The notes under the pieces were generated by a model. That model was given only the letters and a program-made list of their open reading frames with translations. It did no database searches and was not told the DNA's origin. This document shows, piece by piece, positions 13,301-23,521 of a stretch of DNA of 64,000 nt (positions are counted from its first letter, which is position 1; each line of letters begins with the position of its first letter). The stretch is taken from the NCBI GenBank assembly GCA_021613535.1, contig CP075493.1, forward strand, positions 11,160,001 to 11,224,000, in the 5' to 3' direction. Source of the DNA: Adineta vaga (taxonomy: Eukaryota > Rotifera). A program made the position numbers and the translations under genes.

Positions 13301-16239
13301 AATTTGTCTTTTAATTCACGAGCGGTAGCATCAAAAATTGCGTCTATATGATGTCGTCCCTGAGCAGTTTTAGTTACGATGGCCCATATTTTACGTACAA
13401 TAGTTCTCTGTTCCGATGTGAAACCTTTCCATTTCCGCGCATCATTGGCGTACACTCCTTGTGCATTCCATCTTCTCCACTGTGCATTTACATAAAAGAT
13501 CGTTTGCTTATAAATTGGAAGAGTATTTAACGACTCATCAAATAAGATAGCATATATCAAATTATCTCGAGAAGGATTATAAAACGTATCGGATAGTACA
13601 GTATCCTCAGTTATTTGAATTAATGACGTAGCAAGAATAAGTAAATCTTTCACCAAAGCGTTTTGTTTCTTATGTTGTTTATCTATATTCATCAAGCGGG
13701 ACAGCGGGTTTTGCGGATTTTGTGTTTGTTTGAGGTTATATGAATACGGTCTCAATTGGTCTTGCAAAAATTTATCTTTGAAAATAGTGATAAATTGTGT
13801 GTTTTGCACCGAAAACAGACTGCCTTTGAGAAGCGTATAAACATTCCCTATAAAAAGATGAAGGGAAAACTTTTATGAGTATAAAACACGACCAGCAGTG
13901 TGTTCTAGTCAATTGCTTTTTGTGAAAAAGAAGATTATTTTAATCTACAATACCTTGTCGAAAACATTGTGTTACCATATGGGCGATGAAAAATTCCGAA
14001 CGATGACGATCATTAGGTACGGTTTTTATCCACAATTCAATTAGCATATCTATTTGTTGAAGTATCTGTAAAAGTAAGATTTCATTATGCACGAAACATT
14101 CAGTCCACTGGTGAGTTAACTTCTGATAATCGATCCATTCAGCATTAGATTCACATAAAAAATATTTAAACCAGCCAATGAAATAATCAACCGTTTGATT
14201 ATTTCGACGAGCTAGCATACGTGAAAGATATTGTTGACGATCAAAATCGTATAATAAATACGAATTATATGAGCGAAATATAATATCACGAACAAGAGGA
14301 AACTCATCTAATGAAATATGATGGTTTATTTCGTTTAGGTAGTTTTTAAATGTATTTTGTAGTGTACGATTCGTTTCGAGAACAAATTTAATTGTCTTAT
14401 TCGAGCCACCATTGCTATCATTATTATCTTCCTTTGTTGGACTGTTCATATAGTTCAAAAGAAATAAAATATCCGTAAGTTCCACTACAAAAAGAAAGAA
14501 GTATGAACATAATTTTTAGTTGTTTTCATTCTTACTTCGAAAACGCTTTTGTTGAAGAAGTTTATCGAGCTGCACTCCAATTTTCTCTTGCAATTCATTA
14601 TAATCTCCTTGATAAGCGAGTAGAAATTGAGTAAGATAACTAATATATGTTTCGAGAGTAGCAGCTAATTCAAGATGTTCCAGAGTTAGATGATCTTTAC
14701 CAACTAGTGTGTATAGAGATGCATCTTTGTTTTCTCGAAGACTGTATCCTAAATAACTCAGTAACGTAAGTAGTCTGGTGGCTATTTCTTTACGACGTTC
14801 TTCATCAGGTATCATCGATAATAAATTGAAGCAGTCAGTTGTTTGTTTTTCAGTATCTTGATAAACGATCAGTGATAAAGAACACAGCGTAATGAGACCT
14901 TCACGAAATGATGTCCATTCGGAATCCAAAATAGTCGGCCAAATTTTATGCAAATCATTCAATGTTTTTTTGAAAACAATGGATGTAAAAAGCCGGGCTG
15001 CTTCATTTTCACCGGTTAGATTTTCTCGATTGGTTGGTAAAACAGATACCATACGAATAAGAATGTTTAGTGCTGATAAATCTTCTTTTACCGTCTGCTC
15101 GATTTCTGAATAATATTTACGACAAAGTTGAAAGAAAATGTTCAAGTTTTCCTGTGAAATTCCTTTTCTGGATTCTTGTACAGCGTTACTAAACTGTTTG
15201 AGGAATGAATCAAATAAATCATAACATTTCATGTTGATCATAAAGTATGGAAAAATACATAGATTCTCCCAAAATGATATGTCGCCACCTAAAATGATCG
15301 TGCAAGTTAAAAGGAGACGCACAGAATTCTATTTTTTCCAAACCTGGAGCAGATATTACATGGAAAGATTTTTGGAATTGTGAACTAAATAAAAATTTAT
15401 TGGGTTCCGTTGGATCCAGACTAAGATGATGCAATATATTGTCTTCATGATGAGAAGTCGGAGCAAGATTTCGCGACTGTGATATATAAAGCCGGTATCT
15501 ATCGATTTTACGTAATTGTTGTTTGTATGCAATATAAATATCTCCATTATCGTATATCTGAACAGGCAATTTTAGACAGAAAATTATCGGAATGCCTTCC
15601 TTCATGTATTGTTTATTCTAAATAAATATAGATAGGGATTACAAGATTTAATTGAAGACAAAATCTCAGTTTGAGAGGCGAATTGGTAAAATCTATCTTC
15701 AAAAGTCAAAGATTAGTAAATAATTTATGATTCAGCAAAAAATCTAAAGGATTATGTTATTTTAAACTTTTAGGAAAATCTGCGTATGGCTATTGTTTAC
15801 CCACCGACTTGATAAAAAGAAACCGATATGAAACTTCGAAATGTTCATGAGTAAGTGATACTTTCGATTGAAAAACAAGCGGTATATTCATATTTAAACT
15901 GATACAGAGCTTTATGTTTTAATTTGCTTAAACCTCAAATGACTCAGTGATGAACTTAATTCATCAGTTTGAATGAATCCATGGGAAGAAATATATTATA
16001 TAAATAAAATATAATAAACTGACCCCTGGCCGAATAAGAGTAGCAATTTCGTTAAAAGCATATTTCAATTGATTGTCAAATACGGCTTGAATTTTCCAAT
16101 TATTATTAGAATCAGAAAAACGGAGAATATATAAAGATATAGTGCATAGAGTGAAAGGTCCATCTATCGTTGTAGATGAAGCAGCGTTACTTATGTTTAA
16201 TATTGCAGTGTCGTTGTTATCGTCATTTTCATTATCCAT
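1397..16239 (-). CDS. RNF213-like: Giant RNF213-like AAA+ ATPase / RZ-finger E3 ubiquitin ligase
   Basis: Eight exons join in frame: 16239-16024, 15617-15344, 15288-14536, 14484-13954, 13847-13065, 12989-12921, 12871-9614 and 9558-1397. They give 14,046 nt, about 4,681 aa (human RNF213 is about 5,200). A degenerate AAA1 has TGLGKST near residue 1540. AAA3 has GETGCGKTAL, completed across the 55-bp intron 9613-9559, and Walker B FFDEFN. AAA4 has GKPGSSKS near residue 2295 and Walker B FDEIGLAE. An RZ-type zinc finger lies near residues 3894-3930 (coding about 3655-3770). I found no RING between the AAA core and the RZ finger. In RNF213 the RZ finger carries the ligase activity in ubiquitylation of proteins and bacterial lipid A. 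A Cys-rich CxxC..CxxC stretch sits just before AAA3. The family call is firm. The first exon and the 406-bp first intron are less sure, because coding-like sequence near 15800-15865 may be a further exon. Confidence 0.88.
3655..3775 (-). other. RZ-type zinc finger of the RNF213-like protein
   Basis: The encoded segment reads FQCSMDCPWVFIFQDCG and then TCPLCKKPIGAERY. This matches the C-x3-H..C..CxxC pattern of the RZ finger shared by RNF213 and ZNFX1. The ligand normally seen as His (C-x3-H) is Cys here (C-x3-C), which could still bind zinc. Confidence 0.75.
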
Positions 16240-17295
16240 GTTTGTTGTCGACAGTACCAGTTTTGCTTAAGTATATCTATACGAAAAAGCAAATAATAAA
16301 GTAATAAAAAAATGTATGGTAGTAAAAATAAAAGCGGTAGAAAACGATCACATGTCTACTGTCGCATTCTTGTTCTCTCTTTTTTCTCAGATTTTTACAT
16401 AGAGTATCAACTAAGACGTGTGGTCTTCATTTCATTGTCTCTTAAAAGAAAGACGTTAAATAATATTTTAAGAAAAGTTTATGTTACAAAGGGGAAAATG
16501 GTATAATTCTTTTTTCTTGTGAGCGATTAACTGAAACGTAATGTCCTCAGATATTTCCAAGCATATTTACTTTAAGATCAAACACAGTGGGTTTTTTCAC
16601 ACTATGTCTTACGGCACAAACATGTATTTTAAAAGACATTTTTCTTTTTCTGTTCTTCTTCTTGACAGTAAATCTTCTAAAATTCCCAGAGAATAGAATA
16701 AAAGAGCAACACAGAAGAAATTCATTTGCTCTTCACAAATACAAATACATACTACCTTGCTATTATATAATCAAAAAGATATCATTTACCGAATTTCTAT
16801 AAATTCAGACAACCTATTATATTATACAGTACTATCATAATCGTAAACGTCAACGGTAAATGAAGAATATTTTTTTCTAAACAATAAGTTCACAGTGAAG
16901 TATATGATACCATTGTCCTTGAAATCATGTAAACATACAAGTGTTAGTCGTTTTTGCTAACGAAAAGAAGCTTCTCTCTTGATAAGAACAAATGTACATT
17001 ATTGTCACAGATGTGAACGCCATTATCGTACTAAATTGCTTCTCAAACCATCATTGAAAACCGATGCATTTCATACTACATATAATAGCGGCTTTTATGC
17101 AAATTTTTTTCACAAGCATTTTCTATAGTGACTTGTATAATGATGATAAAAAGATTTTCAGCCCAACCTCTCTCTTTAGGGCTAAAACGTGGCACTCAGA
17201 TATAGTCTATTTTGGATAACAGTCTGTACGTAATGGGAATTCACCTGAAACAGAGTTTTTCCTATAGTGGGATTTTGTTTATAATAGGATTGTGA
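16240..17295. other. Intergenic: upstream of the RNF213-like gene
   Basis: About 1.06 kb of AT-rich sequence with no gene I can support. It should include the promoter of the minus-strand RNF213-like gene. The plus-strand open frames at 16312-16506 and 16587-16802 are low-complexity and have no recognisable domain. Confidence 0.4.
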
Positions 17296-17810
17296 ATGTT
17301 ATGGATATTGTCTCTAATGGAGAAGGGCAGAACAGGCCGAATTTCACGGTATATTTTAGCTCGACTCCTAATGCAAGTGTCGGAGAAGAAAATAATGAAT
17401 GAACTTGATAATGATTTAGAATCAATTCTAAAAGATTTTGTTTATAAATGTCAATTAGCTTTTATACTCTTCTCAGTTAATGAACGTGAGGACAAGGATG
17501 GTTCACTATTGACAACGGTTTTGTTCGGGATACATTTAGTCTTGCAAATCACTGACTTGCTTCGGCAAAACAATATTATACATTAATTAACTATAATGCT
17601 AATTCACATGATCCTAGTCATATTGGCAAGCTATTCGAATGGACAATCCAGCCGATCGATTATCAAAATGGGATTATATACCTATGCATCATCTCGAATG
17701 TAGTTATAGTATTGATTTTGAATATACTTATGTCTTAGGATGTAAAATTCAATTTATTATTGGGAAAGTAAAATTCAGTCCTTTAATATCTTCGAATTAT
17801 TTAGAATAAT
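17296..17810 (+). pseudogene. Unrecognised gene remnant, frame broken
   Basis: A 96-codon open frame (17296-17586) has normal-looking composition, including LESILKDFVYKCQLAFILF. It is followed after the stop by coding-like stretches in other frames, for example NANSHDPSHIGKLFEWTIQP and MDNPADRLSKWDYIP, ending near 17808. The pattern suggests a decayed gene with frameshifts, possibly from a mobile or viral source. I do not recognise the family. Confidence 0.3.
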
Positions 17811-17848
17811 CATATAATTATAAAATATAGAACGATATCTCTCAGATA

Positions 17849-18280
17849 TCATTCATTTGTTTCTAAATTATTGTAATACGCTGGAGGCAGATCAGCAAAT
17901 TCTGTATTTGTATCCTTTGATATTTCCTTCTTGTTTCGATTTCTTCGTCGAAGACAATACCAAAGAAGAATACCAGCCAGAAGAATTACCAGAAAAAGAG
18001 CAACAATAGAAATAATCAATGGAATGAGAAAATTTTTTGATGGCTGACAATTACCATTTGCACACGGTCCTACAAATCAAGAAAAACATACTTTCGCTCA
18101 ATATACTTAAGAAAAAATCGGCAACCTTCAGGTCTTGGAAAACCATTGAGATGTTTCACTTCATTCGAAATTACACCTAAATTGATTGATGATGATATAT
18201 TTCGAAATAGAGATTTTTTTTTTCATACCAAAAATATTAACGATAAAAAATGTGAATACGATTATTGCTGCCATAAACAT
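17849..18280 (-). CDS. Small type I membrane protein with PPxY tail (3 exons, 107 aa)
   Basis: Not visible as a single open frame. Exons 18280-18229 (52 nt), 18176-18126 (51 nt) and 18069-17849 (221 nt) join through two short introns (52 bp GTATGA..TAG and 56 bp GTTGCC..TAG) to exactly 108 codons. The product has a hydrophobic signal peptide (MFMAAIIVFTFFIVNIFG), a lumenal/extracellular stub of about 30 residues with two cysteines (GPCANGNCQ), one membrane span (FLIPLIISIVALFLVILLAG), a stop-transfer CLRRRNRNKK and a 30-residue cytosolic tail with LPPAYY. PPxY binds WW domains such as those of NEDD4-family ligases. Overall it resembles small PPxY adaptors such as WBP1/VOPP1 in layout, but I cannot claim homology. 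It is divergent from the phosphoesterase gene at 18634. Confidence 0.72.
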
Positions 18281-18633
18281 CCGAACATGTCAAAAAAAAC
18301 AACTAATGTTGTACTATTTTATACCAGCGTATAAATACAAACTTTATTTATCGCTACCGTTGACTAAATTTATATCAGAACGAAAAATGTACTTTTATAT
18401 TATATAAATATCAAGTTTACATGCTCGATTATTATGTACAATCGTCATCGAGATCCCTATTTTCAAATATTACAGTTGACGGTTCGTTCTCTAGTTTTTT
18501 CTCGTTCTAAACAACAGCGACTTTCTTGGATGAGTCACATTGGTGACGTGTTCTTTGCGCAATTACACTATGTATCATTTTGCATCACGTTATATAAGTT
18601 TTTCTTTTTCATTATAAATATTATAATAGTAAC
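18281..18633. other. Divergent promoter region, 353 bp
   Basis: This lies between the minus-strand PPxY membrane protein and the plus-strand phosphoesterase. It is AT-rich and holds a TATATAAG at 18591-18598 facing the plus-strand gene. Open frames read on the plus strand at 18146-18407 run antisense to the PPxY gene and are not supported. Confidence 0.5.
18591..18598 (+). promoter_or_regulatory. Candidate TATA box of the MPPED-like gene
   Basis: TATATAAG lies 36-43 bp before the ATG at 18634. If it is used, the 5' leader would be only about 10 nt long, so the call is tentative. Confidence 0.35.
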
Positions 18634-19377
18634 ATGGATGTTCTGAAACCTGCTGATTATGATGAAAATCCTGATAGATATAAGAAGATAAGCATCGTTG
18701 TTGTTTCTGATACACATAAAAATCATCGAAAATTATCAATTCCCAATGGTGATATATTTTTACATTGTGGAGATTTTACAAATCGACATGATTGGTATAA
18801 TTTATCAGATGATAAATCGATTCCAAAATCAGTGATTGATTTCAATGACTGGTTAGGAACATTACCACATCGGCATAAAATTGTCATTTGTGGAAATCAT
18901 GATATTGGTTTTGAAAAATTTACTTATGAAGAAATTCAATCGAAACTTTTAACAAATTGTAAATATTTACAAGATGAATTGATTGAGATTGAAGGAATAA
19001 CAATTTATGGGTGCCCATGGCCATTTTCTCAACATTATCGAACAAAATGGCCTTCAGTTCCATCACATGTTGATCTTTTAATGACACATGCACCACCACA
19101 GTTTATCTTGGACTTAGCATTTCAACCCAAACGTTCTCCTGTAGTAACACCTTGTTCAATGTGTAATGGTAAAGTTCATGGTTCTTATGGGCATTGGGGT
19201 TCACGAAGTTTAGTACAAGAAATTCGAGAACGAATTCAACCACGTGTACATTGTTTTGGTCATGTTCATGATGATGCTGGTTACAAATACGACAGTGGTA
19301 CACTTTTTATCAATGCAGCAACAGATTTAACGAAGCAATCTTTTAAATTCATTTTTTATATTGATTTACATAAATAG
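18634..19377 (+). CDS. MPPED-like: MPPED1/2-like metallophosphoesterase (UPF0046 family)
   Basis: A single exon of 247 aa, close to the size of metazoan MPPED1/MPPED2 cores. The calcineurin-like two-metal motifs occur in order: SDTHKNH near residue 26, GDF near 47, GNHD near 87, MTHAPP near 150 and HCFGHVHDD near 209. These provide the Asp, His and Asn metal ligands of a phosphodiesterase. The SYGHWGSRSL insert before the last motif is also typical of this family. No signal peptide or membrane span, so probably cytosolic. All metal ligands look intact, and the start is the only ATG near the beginning of the domain. Confidence 0.9.
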   Translation: MDVLKPADYDENPDRYKKISIVVVSDTHKNHRKLSIPNGDIFLHCGDFTNRHDWYNLSDDKSIPKSVIDFNDWLGTLPHRHKIVICGNHDIGFEKFTYEEIQSKLLTNCKYLQDELIEIEGITIYGCPWPFSQHYRTKWPSVPSHVDLLMTHAPPQFILDLAFQPKRSPVVTPCSMCNGKVHGSYGHWGSRSLVQEIRERIQPRVHCFGHVHDDAGYKYDSGTLFINAATDLTKQSFKFIFYIDLHK

Positions 19378-19678
19378 TAAAATTCGAAAACAAAACTGAA
19401 CTACCATGCATATCCTGAGTTTTGGAACGATTTTGTAAAAGAAAATATCGTCTATTCGTATTTTTTGCCAATGTGTAATGCAATTGAAGAAAAGAAAGAG
19501 CATGTGTCTGTTTTATACTGTCGAACGTTACCTCACAACATAACAAAACGAATGAACATATAAGTCTTATAATAAAAGTATGAATCGTTGTTATTTCTTC
19601 CAACTTTCACACATACTCACACTCACGCCCACACCCTCAAGATTTTACTATATATACTTAAAAGATTATACACGTAAA
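19378..19678. other. Intergenic between convergent genes
   Basis: 3' flanks of the phosphoesterase (plus) and the secreted kelch protein (minus). It holds a C-rich arm (19608-19641) of the dispersed TGTGGG-like repeat and a segment shared with 25191-25240. No gene seen. Confidence 0.5.
19608..19641. repeat. TGTGGG-like arm (C-rich orientation)
   Basis: The C-rich strand contains CACGCCCACACCCTCAAG, preceded by TACTCACACT. It matches one arm of the hairpin repeats at 40.7, 61.1, 61.5 and 62.8 kb. No G-rich partner arm is obvious here. Confidence 0.55.
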
Positions 19679-20737
19679 TCAAGCGAAAGAATATAATTCC
19701 GCACTATTCAATGAACCACCATTGAATCCTGCGGTAATCAATATTGTTCCATTGAGTAAGGTCGATGCTTTGTGTCGAAATCGACCATAATTCATGCTAT
19801 TGACAGTTATCCAAGAGTTTGTTGCAAAGTCATATATTTCAGCACTTTTCAAAGCTTCTGTATTATAATAACCACCAGCAACCAAGACATTTCCATTGTT
19901 TAATGTCGATGCAGTGTGATGTTTTCGTACAACGTTCATTGGATTAGTCGATGTCCAAGTATTCGCATCAAGATCATATAATTCACCTCTCTGTACATAT
20001 CCATTACCGTATCCACCAGTAACTAATACTTTTCCATTTGGTAAAACTGCTGTTGCATGTTCTCCTCGTGCATAATCCATGCTGCGGACAGCAGTCCATG
20101 ATCCTGTTTCTGGATCATACAATTCTGCACTATCAGTATAATCGCTTAAGCTAAATCCTCCAGTAACTAGTACTTTTCCATTTAGTAATAAAGATGTAGT
20201 ATGCTCACTTCGGGGACAATTCATTGACCCTGTCATTGTCCAATTTCCTGTATTCGGATCATATAATTCAGCAGTATTATCATCTTCACCAATAGCTGTT
20301 TTGCCACCAGTAACCAATACTTTTCCATTCTTTAATAGAGTTGCCGTATGAAAGATTCGTTGGTAATTCATAAGACTAGTGGCTGTCCAATTTCCTATCT
20401 TAATATCATATATCTCACTGGTACCTAAAGGACCAGGATTCGCTCCACCGCATACTAAGACGTTTCCATTCGGTAATAAAGATGCTGCATGTGACTCTCT
20501 TGAACCGACCATGTATCCAGTATACGTCCACTTTCCCGTTGATGGATTATATATTTCAGCTTCATTCAGAATACTAAAGTCACTACCACCAGTGATTAAT
20601 ACTTTGCCATCGTTTAGAACGGTTGCGACATGATCAACACGTGCGTTTAACATATCTTTTGCATTTACCCATTCTTGACCATAGCATATAAGAGTATTAC
20701 TAATCAAAAGAAAAGAAATAAAATAAAGAACAGCCAT
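19679..20737 (-). CDS. Secreted kelch-repeat beta-propeller protein
   Basis: A single exon of 352 aa. It starts with a signal peptide (MAVLYFISFLLISNTLICYG) and then has about six to seven kelch repeats of roughly 48 residues. Each has the pattern MN..R..HTA..L.NGKVLVTGG followed by AELYDP.TG.W. This is the galactose-oxidase-like propeller without the catalytic copper domain. It is probably a secreted binding protein; the ligand is unknown. It lies head-to-tail with a second kelch gene (21040-22335) that shares repeat sequence but carries a membrane anchor. No enzyme motif seen. Confidence 0.88.
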   Translation of the reverse strand: MAVLYFISFLLISNTLICYGQEWVNAKDMLNARVDHVATVLNDGKVLITGGSDFSILNEAEIYNPSTGKWTYTGYMVGSRESHAASLLPNGNVLVCGGANPGPLGTSEIYDIKIGNWTATSLMNYQRIFHTATLLKNGKVLVTGGKTAIGEDDNTAELYDPNTGNWTMTGSMNCPRSEHTTSLLLNGKVLVTGGFSLSDYTDSAELYDPETGSWTAVRSMDYARGEHATAVLPNGKVLVTGGYGNGYVQRGELYDLDANTWTSTNPMNVVRKHHTASTLNNGNVLVAGGYYNTEALKSAEIYDFATNSWITVNSMNYGRFRHKASTLLNGTILITAGFNGGSLNSAELYSFA

Positions 20738-21039
20738 TCGATTCGAAGCTAAAACTGAAATGAAAGAATATCGTGTAAGAGCATGGTTTAGTACTTATCT
20801 TGAGTGAAATTTACAGGTGATATCAGTCTCACTAGCAAATATAATGTAAAAGCTTAAATACACGAGAAAAACATTGATCTAGAAAGAGTGTTCTACTTCT
20901 TAATACCGAAAAGAAGATCATCTCTACAGAAAATATCCCATATAAGAATACAATTATTTATTTTATTTTTCTATGTTTCATCTCAAGAATTATTCAAAAA
21001 GTTACAAATATACTCTATCTGTAGTTTATTCAAATGTTT
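20738..21039. other. Intergenic between tandem kelch genes
   Basis: 302 bp holding the upstream region of the secreted kelch gene and the 3' end of its neighbour. Open frames in this stretch have no recognisable content. Confidence 0.4.
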
Positions 21040-22335
21040 TCATTCGTTTACAAAGCTTGATGGATCATATATTTCAGCAGTGTTTAGAAAATGCGTATTC
21101 TGATAAGATCCACCAGCAACAAGTACTTTACCATCGGATAACAATGTTGCTGTATGATATTCTCGTGTATGATTCATATCACCAACAAATGTCCAAGTTT
21201 GTTCTACTGGATCATATAATTCTGTACTACTAAGAGCAGAATAATTACCCCATCCACCAGACACTAAGACCTTGCCATCTTTTAATAGAACTGCTTGATG
21301 ACTAGATCGTGGAGAATACATATTGCGAGTCATCGTCCATATTCCTGTTGATGGATCATACAGTTCGACACCTGGTACTATACCAATTGACATTCCACCA
21401 GTAACTGGAACCTTTCCGTCGAGCAAAACAGTTGCTGTATGGAAGTCTCGTGGATTATTCATACTACCAGTTAATGTCCATGTTCCTGTTGTTGGATCAT
21501 ATAATTCAGAACTATTGGTTGCATACGGAGGAACACCATGTCCACCCATAACTAGTATTTTTCCATCTGCTAAGGTACACGCTCGATGACAATCTCGTCC
21601 AATATTCATACTACCAGTCGTTGTCCAAACTCCTGTTGATGGATCGTATATTTCTGCACTTTTCAACATATTAAATTGTTCATCGTATCCACCCGTAATC
21701 AAAACTTTTCCATCGGGTAATATAGAGGCTGTATGTGCAGTACGCGCAAAATTTACATTGCCAGTAAGTGTCCATTTTTGTGTCGCTGGATCATATTGTT
21801 CAGTATAATATGTCAGGTCAGTTTCATTGTAACCAGAAATGGCCAAAACTATTCCATTATTTAACGTGATTACAGCATGTCCAACTCGTGGACTTTTCAT
21901 AGGACTGCTTACCTGCCATGTTTTAGTTGATGGATCATAGAGTTCAGTAGTTTTTAGAATAGCATTACTACCTCTAGTACCAACACTATCAGCACCACCA
22001 ATAATTAATACTTTTTTATTATTTAACAATATCGCCTCATGTACATATCGCACATGATGCATATCACCAGTACGAGACCATCCTAAACCCAATATCGATT
22101 CATATACATAGTGTAAGAAAAGAATGTGAAATTTACACTAACCTGATCTTTCTATGATCGTGATGATGGATGGAGTGTTTTGTTGGTGAATGATAAATTT
22201 AAATAAGAGTGAAACAGAAACTGTTGAAATTGTCAACATCATAAATGTAATACATATAATCTTAATCCATCGATGTTGCCACCATTTCAGCTGGATATTG
22301 TTTAGAGGAGTACGTTCATTATCTGTAGAATCCAT
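21040..22335 (-). CDS. Type II membrane-anchored kelch-repeat protein
   Basis: Two exons, 22335-22143 and 22082-21040, join in frame across a 60-bp intron (GTTAGT..TAG) to give 411 aa. Exon 1 encodes a short basic cytosolic tail (QLKWWQHRWIK) and one membrane span (IICITFMMLTISTVSVSLLF), so the propeller faces the outside or lumen. Exon 2 encodes about seven kelch units with GKVLITGGYDE-type strands and AEIYDPSTG.W linkers. It is closely related to the neighbouring secreted kelch protein. The ligand is unknown. Confidence 0.85.
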
Positions 22336-22998
22336 GTACGATAGATATGCCTTAAAAGCTGTGTGGAGTTTAAATTTGTTGAAATATATAAGACATAGTT
22401 AAATTTCTTTTCTTTGGCTGTTTGTTCTATAAGTTTGATAAGAAATTGTGTTGTCAATGCAGATGATGAAGTGTTCTTAAATAAGTAAAACAAAATAGAT
22501 GTAGAAGTAGAACATAAATCTATTGTTGACCTAGTTTAGTTCTCAATAAACATCTCGAAGATATGCATTAGAAGACGAACATTCTTTCTATATACTGAAA
22601 AAACTATTACATGTGCTTTTTATTGAGTGAGAAAAACTTAATCTTATTTCAGTATAGTAAAACGGTATTTTAGCAATATTTCATGTTTCATATACACTTA
22701 TCCATATGAGAAAGGTTATATGGAAAAAATAGTTATTAGAATATGATATAAAATATGATCAGATAGTATGACAAGATAATATCTTGAAGCTTTATCTGCG
22801 ATATATTGTAATAATACTGGTATTGCATTGTATTGTCTTGTTTTACTATTTAACAAAGTACTAATCATTTTTTGTCTCATTAATACAGCATGTCTATAAT
22901 ACTGTTTGTATAAATCAAGCCATCAAATAAACTTTGATATTTCGTTTTTCTGCAATCAGATATCGAACACACACCTTTAACAAATAATCTGATCATCG

Positions 22999-23029
<31 letters not shown>

Positions 23030-23107
23030 CATATGTGCATAATAATCGGCGACAGAAAAGGAAACATTAGTAAAGGGTAAAATCTACGCTCGATTTATCG
23101 AAAAAAA
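22336..23107. other. Intergenic with (TA)n tract
   Basis: 772 bp, a divergent interval between the membrane kelch gene (minus) and the first DUF202 gene (plus). It has an uninterrupted TA dinucleotide run near 22999-23025. No gene seen. Confidence 0.5.
22999..23025. repeat. (TA)n microsatellite
   Basis: About 13 consecutive TA units in an AT-rich intergenic stretch, roughly 85 bp before the DUF202 start codon. Confidence 0.85.
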
Positions 23108-23521
23108 ATGATGAGAACCATAAAGCCAGAGAAAAGTAAGAATCGTAACAATAATAAGACAGAAGATAAAAATCTCATGGAACAACATCTATCGAATGAA
23201 CGGACTTTTTTATCGTGGACAAGAACTGGTCTTAATATATTTACAATTGGTTGTGCTATTGGAAGATTCGGTGGTACATCAAATACATCGACAACATTGA
23301 CGGATCCCGATTCTCAAAAAAAACCGCTTATCTCTGGCATCATTTTAGCTTTTGCTGGTATCCTGTGTTTAATTTATGGTGTTTGGAGATTTGTTCGAAA
23401 TCATCGGCATATCAAACATGGTACTTCATCTTATAGTCCTGATATATTTGGACCAATTATTTCGATACTAGTCTTGATGGCAGCATTAATTGCTATAATT
23501 ATTATTTTCTTTATCGTTTGA
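23108..23521 (+). CDS. DUF202 membrane protein, copy 1
   Basis: A single exon of 137 aa. The N-terminal cytosolic segment carries LSNERTFLSWTRTGLN, the signature of the DUF202 domain also found in bacterial YidH-type proteins and in the VTC1/VTC4 membrane region. It has three predicted spans (about residues 41-58, 75-93 and 113-136). The molecular role of stand-alone DUF202 proteins is not established. It is a tandem duplicate of the gene at 24483, with very similar sequence over the whole length. Two consecutive ATGs (23108, 23111) could serve as start. Confidence 0.88.
   Translation: MMRTIKPEKSKNRNNNKTEDKNLMEQHLSNERTFLSWTRTGLNIFTIGCAIGRFGGTSNTSTTLTDPDSQKKPLISGIILAFAGILCLIYGVWRFVRNHRHIKHGTSSYSPDIFGPIISILVLMAALIAIIIIFFIV

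Noticed and set aside
18146-18407. Plus-strand open frames upstream of the phosphoesterase
   Set aside because: They are antisense to the spliced PPxY membrane-protein gene, whose three exons fit exactly in frame and encode signal, span and motif; the plus-strand frames encode nothing recognisable.
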